From NCBI RefSeq assembly GCF_018320785.1, contig NC_054866.1, forward strand, positions 8,710,487 to 8,774,486: a DNA stretch of 64,000 nt, read 5' to 3'. Below are positions 63,300 to 64,000 of this stretch, in pieces (the stretch's first letter is position 1; every line of letters starts with the position of its first letter). The DNA comes from Cheilinus undulatus (Eukaryota; Chordata; Actinopteri; Labriformes; Labridae). The notes below the pieces were generated by a model. It searched no databases, was not told the origin of the DNA, and was given only the letters and a program-made list of their open reading frames with translations. Position numbers and translations under genes: made by a program.

Positions 63300-64000
63300 C
63301 AAATCAAACCAAATCATCTTTATTCATATAGCACCTTACACACAACACAGTTGATCCAAAGTGCTTTACAGAAAACAGCATTAAAAGAATAAAAAGAAAC
63401 AGAAGAAAATGAGTCAAATTTAAAAGCAATAAAAAGTAACAACTGCTCATAATAGTAATTATTATAACAAGAACAATTCTGATCACAATACTAAACAATA
63501 TTAGGAGAAAAAGGGGGAGGGGTTCAAAGTTTTGGGGCACAGATAGAAAATGCCCTGTTTCCATAACTTTTTGCCTTAGTTCTCTGGATGGACAGGAGGT
63601 GTTTGTTGGATGACCTTAGTTGTCTGACGGTGTGGTATGGAGACAGGAGATCAGTGATGTGTGTTTTGGGGGGGCAATCCATTTAGTGCTTTAAAGACAA
63701 ACAGAAGGATTTTGAAATTGATTCTGTAGGTGACAGGTAGCCAGTGCAGTGAAGAAAGAATGGGTGTAATGTGGGCTGTCTTTTTGACCTTGTGAGGATT
63801 CTTGCTGCTGCGTTTTGGACGAGTTGAAGCCGGGATAGACAGGAGTGTGTGATACCAAAATATAGTGAATTACAGTAATCAAGACCGGATGAAATGAGTG
63901 CATGGATTATCTTTTCTAAGTCTGAGGTGCAGAGAATTGGTCTGAGTTCGGAGATAATACGGAGCTGCATGAAACTAACCTTGACTACACGAGTGATTTG
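63300..64000 (-). mobile_element. LINE 3' part (reverse transcriptase end and tail), minus strand
   Basis: On the minus strand 63683-63970 reads through SSGLDYCNSLYFGITHSCLS and RLQLVQNAAARILTR, the conserved C-terminal block of L2/Rex-type fish LINEs. A non-coding tail follows, ending near 63305 in CTATATGAATAAAGATGA. The element continues past the right edge. Confidence 0.8.

Overview
This is a stretch of vertebrate nuclear genome, most likely a percomorph teleost. Small exons are separated by AT-rich introns packed with fish-type Tc1/mariner, hAT and piggyBac-like elements, SINEs and LINE fragments. The only protein-coding genes I can support are three tandem, same-strand (+) secreted matrix metalloproteinase (MMP) genes.

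Gene 1 (exons 2-10, 2128-15048) is an MMP20 (enamelysin)-like gene. Its signal-peptide exon was not found and may lie left of the window. Gene 2 (17485-31475) is complete, with 11 coding exons and 494 residues. It resembles the MMP13-type collagenase/stromelysin group and has a proline/glutamate-rich hinge. Gene 3 (37861 to beyond the right edge) is a recent paralogue of gene 2. The two share a 5' flank, a signal-peptide exon, and an intron inside the propeptide that gene 1 lacks. In gene 3 the first propeptide exon has shrunk to a remnant of about 27 nt and the cysteine switch is altered, while the zinc-binding active site is intact. Its last three exons lie outside the window.

Region by region. 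1-2127: upstream/intronic DNA with repeat fragments. 2128-15048: gene 1, with TEs in introns 4 and 8. 15049-17484: intergenic, with a mariner-like fragment. 17485-31475: gene 2, with a SINE, a hAT element and two Tc1 remnants. 31476-37860: intergenic, with a degenerate LINE split by two nested inverted-repeat elements, then the duplicated promoter. 37969-49535: intron 1 of gene 3, dominated by a hAT-like element of about 9 kb that encloses a 7.1-kb minisatellite of about 41-bp units, followed by two Tc1-type elements. 49536-60592: the remaining visible exons of gene 3; intron 4 is a nested TE pile about 5 kb long. 60593-64000: intron 7 with a Tc1-type element split by a hAT, then a LINE tail on the minus strand.

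The three genes would encode zinc endopeptidases acting outside the cell on matrix proteins. The unusual signals are the altered latency module of gene 3, the intron shared by genes 2 and 3, and the TE-borne minisatellite whose every unit resembles a 3' splice site.
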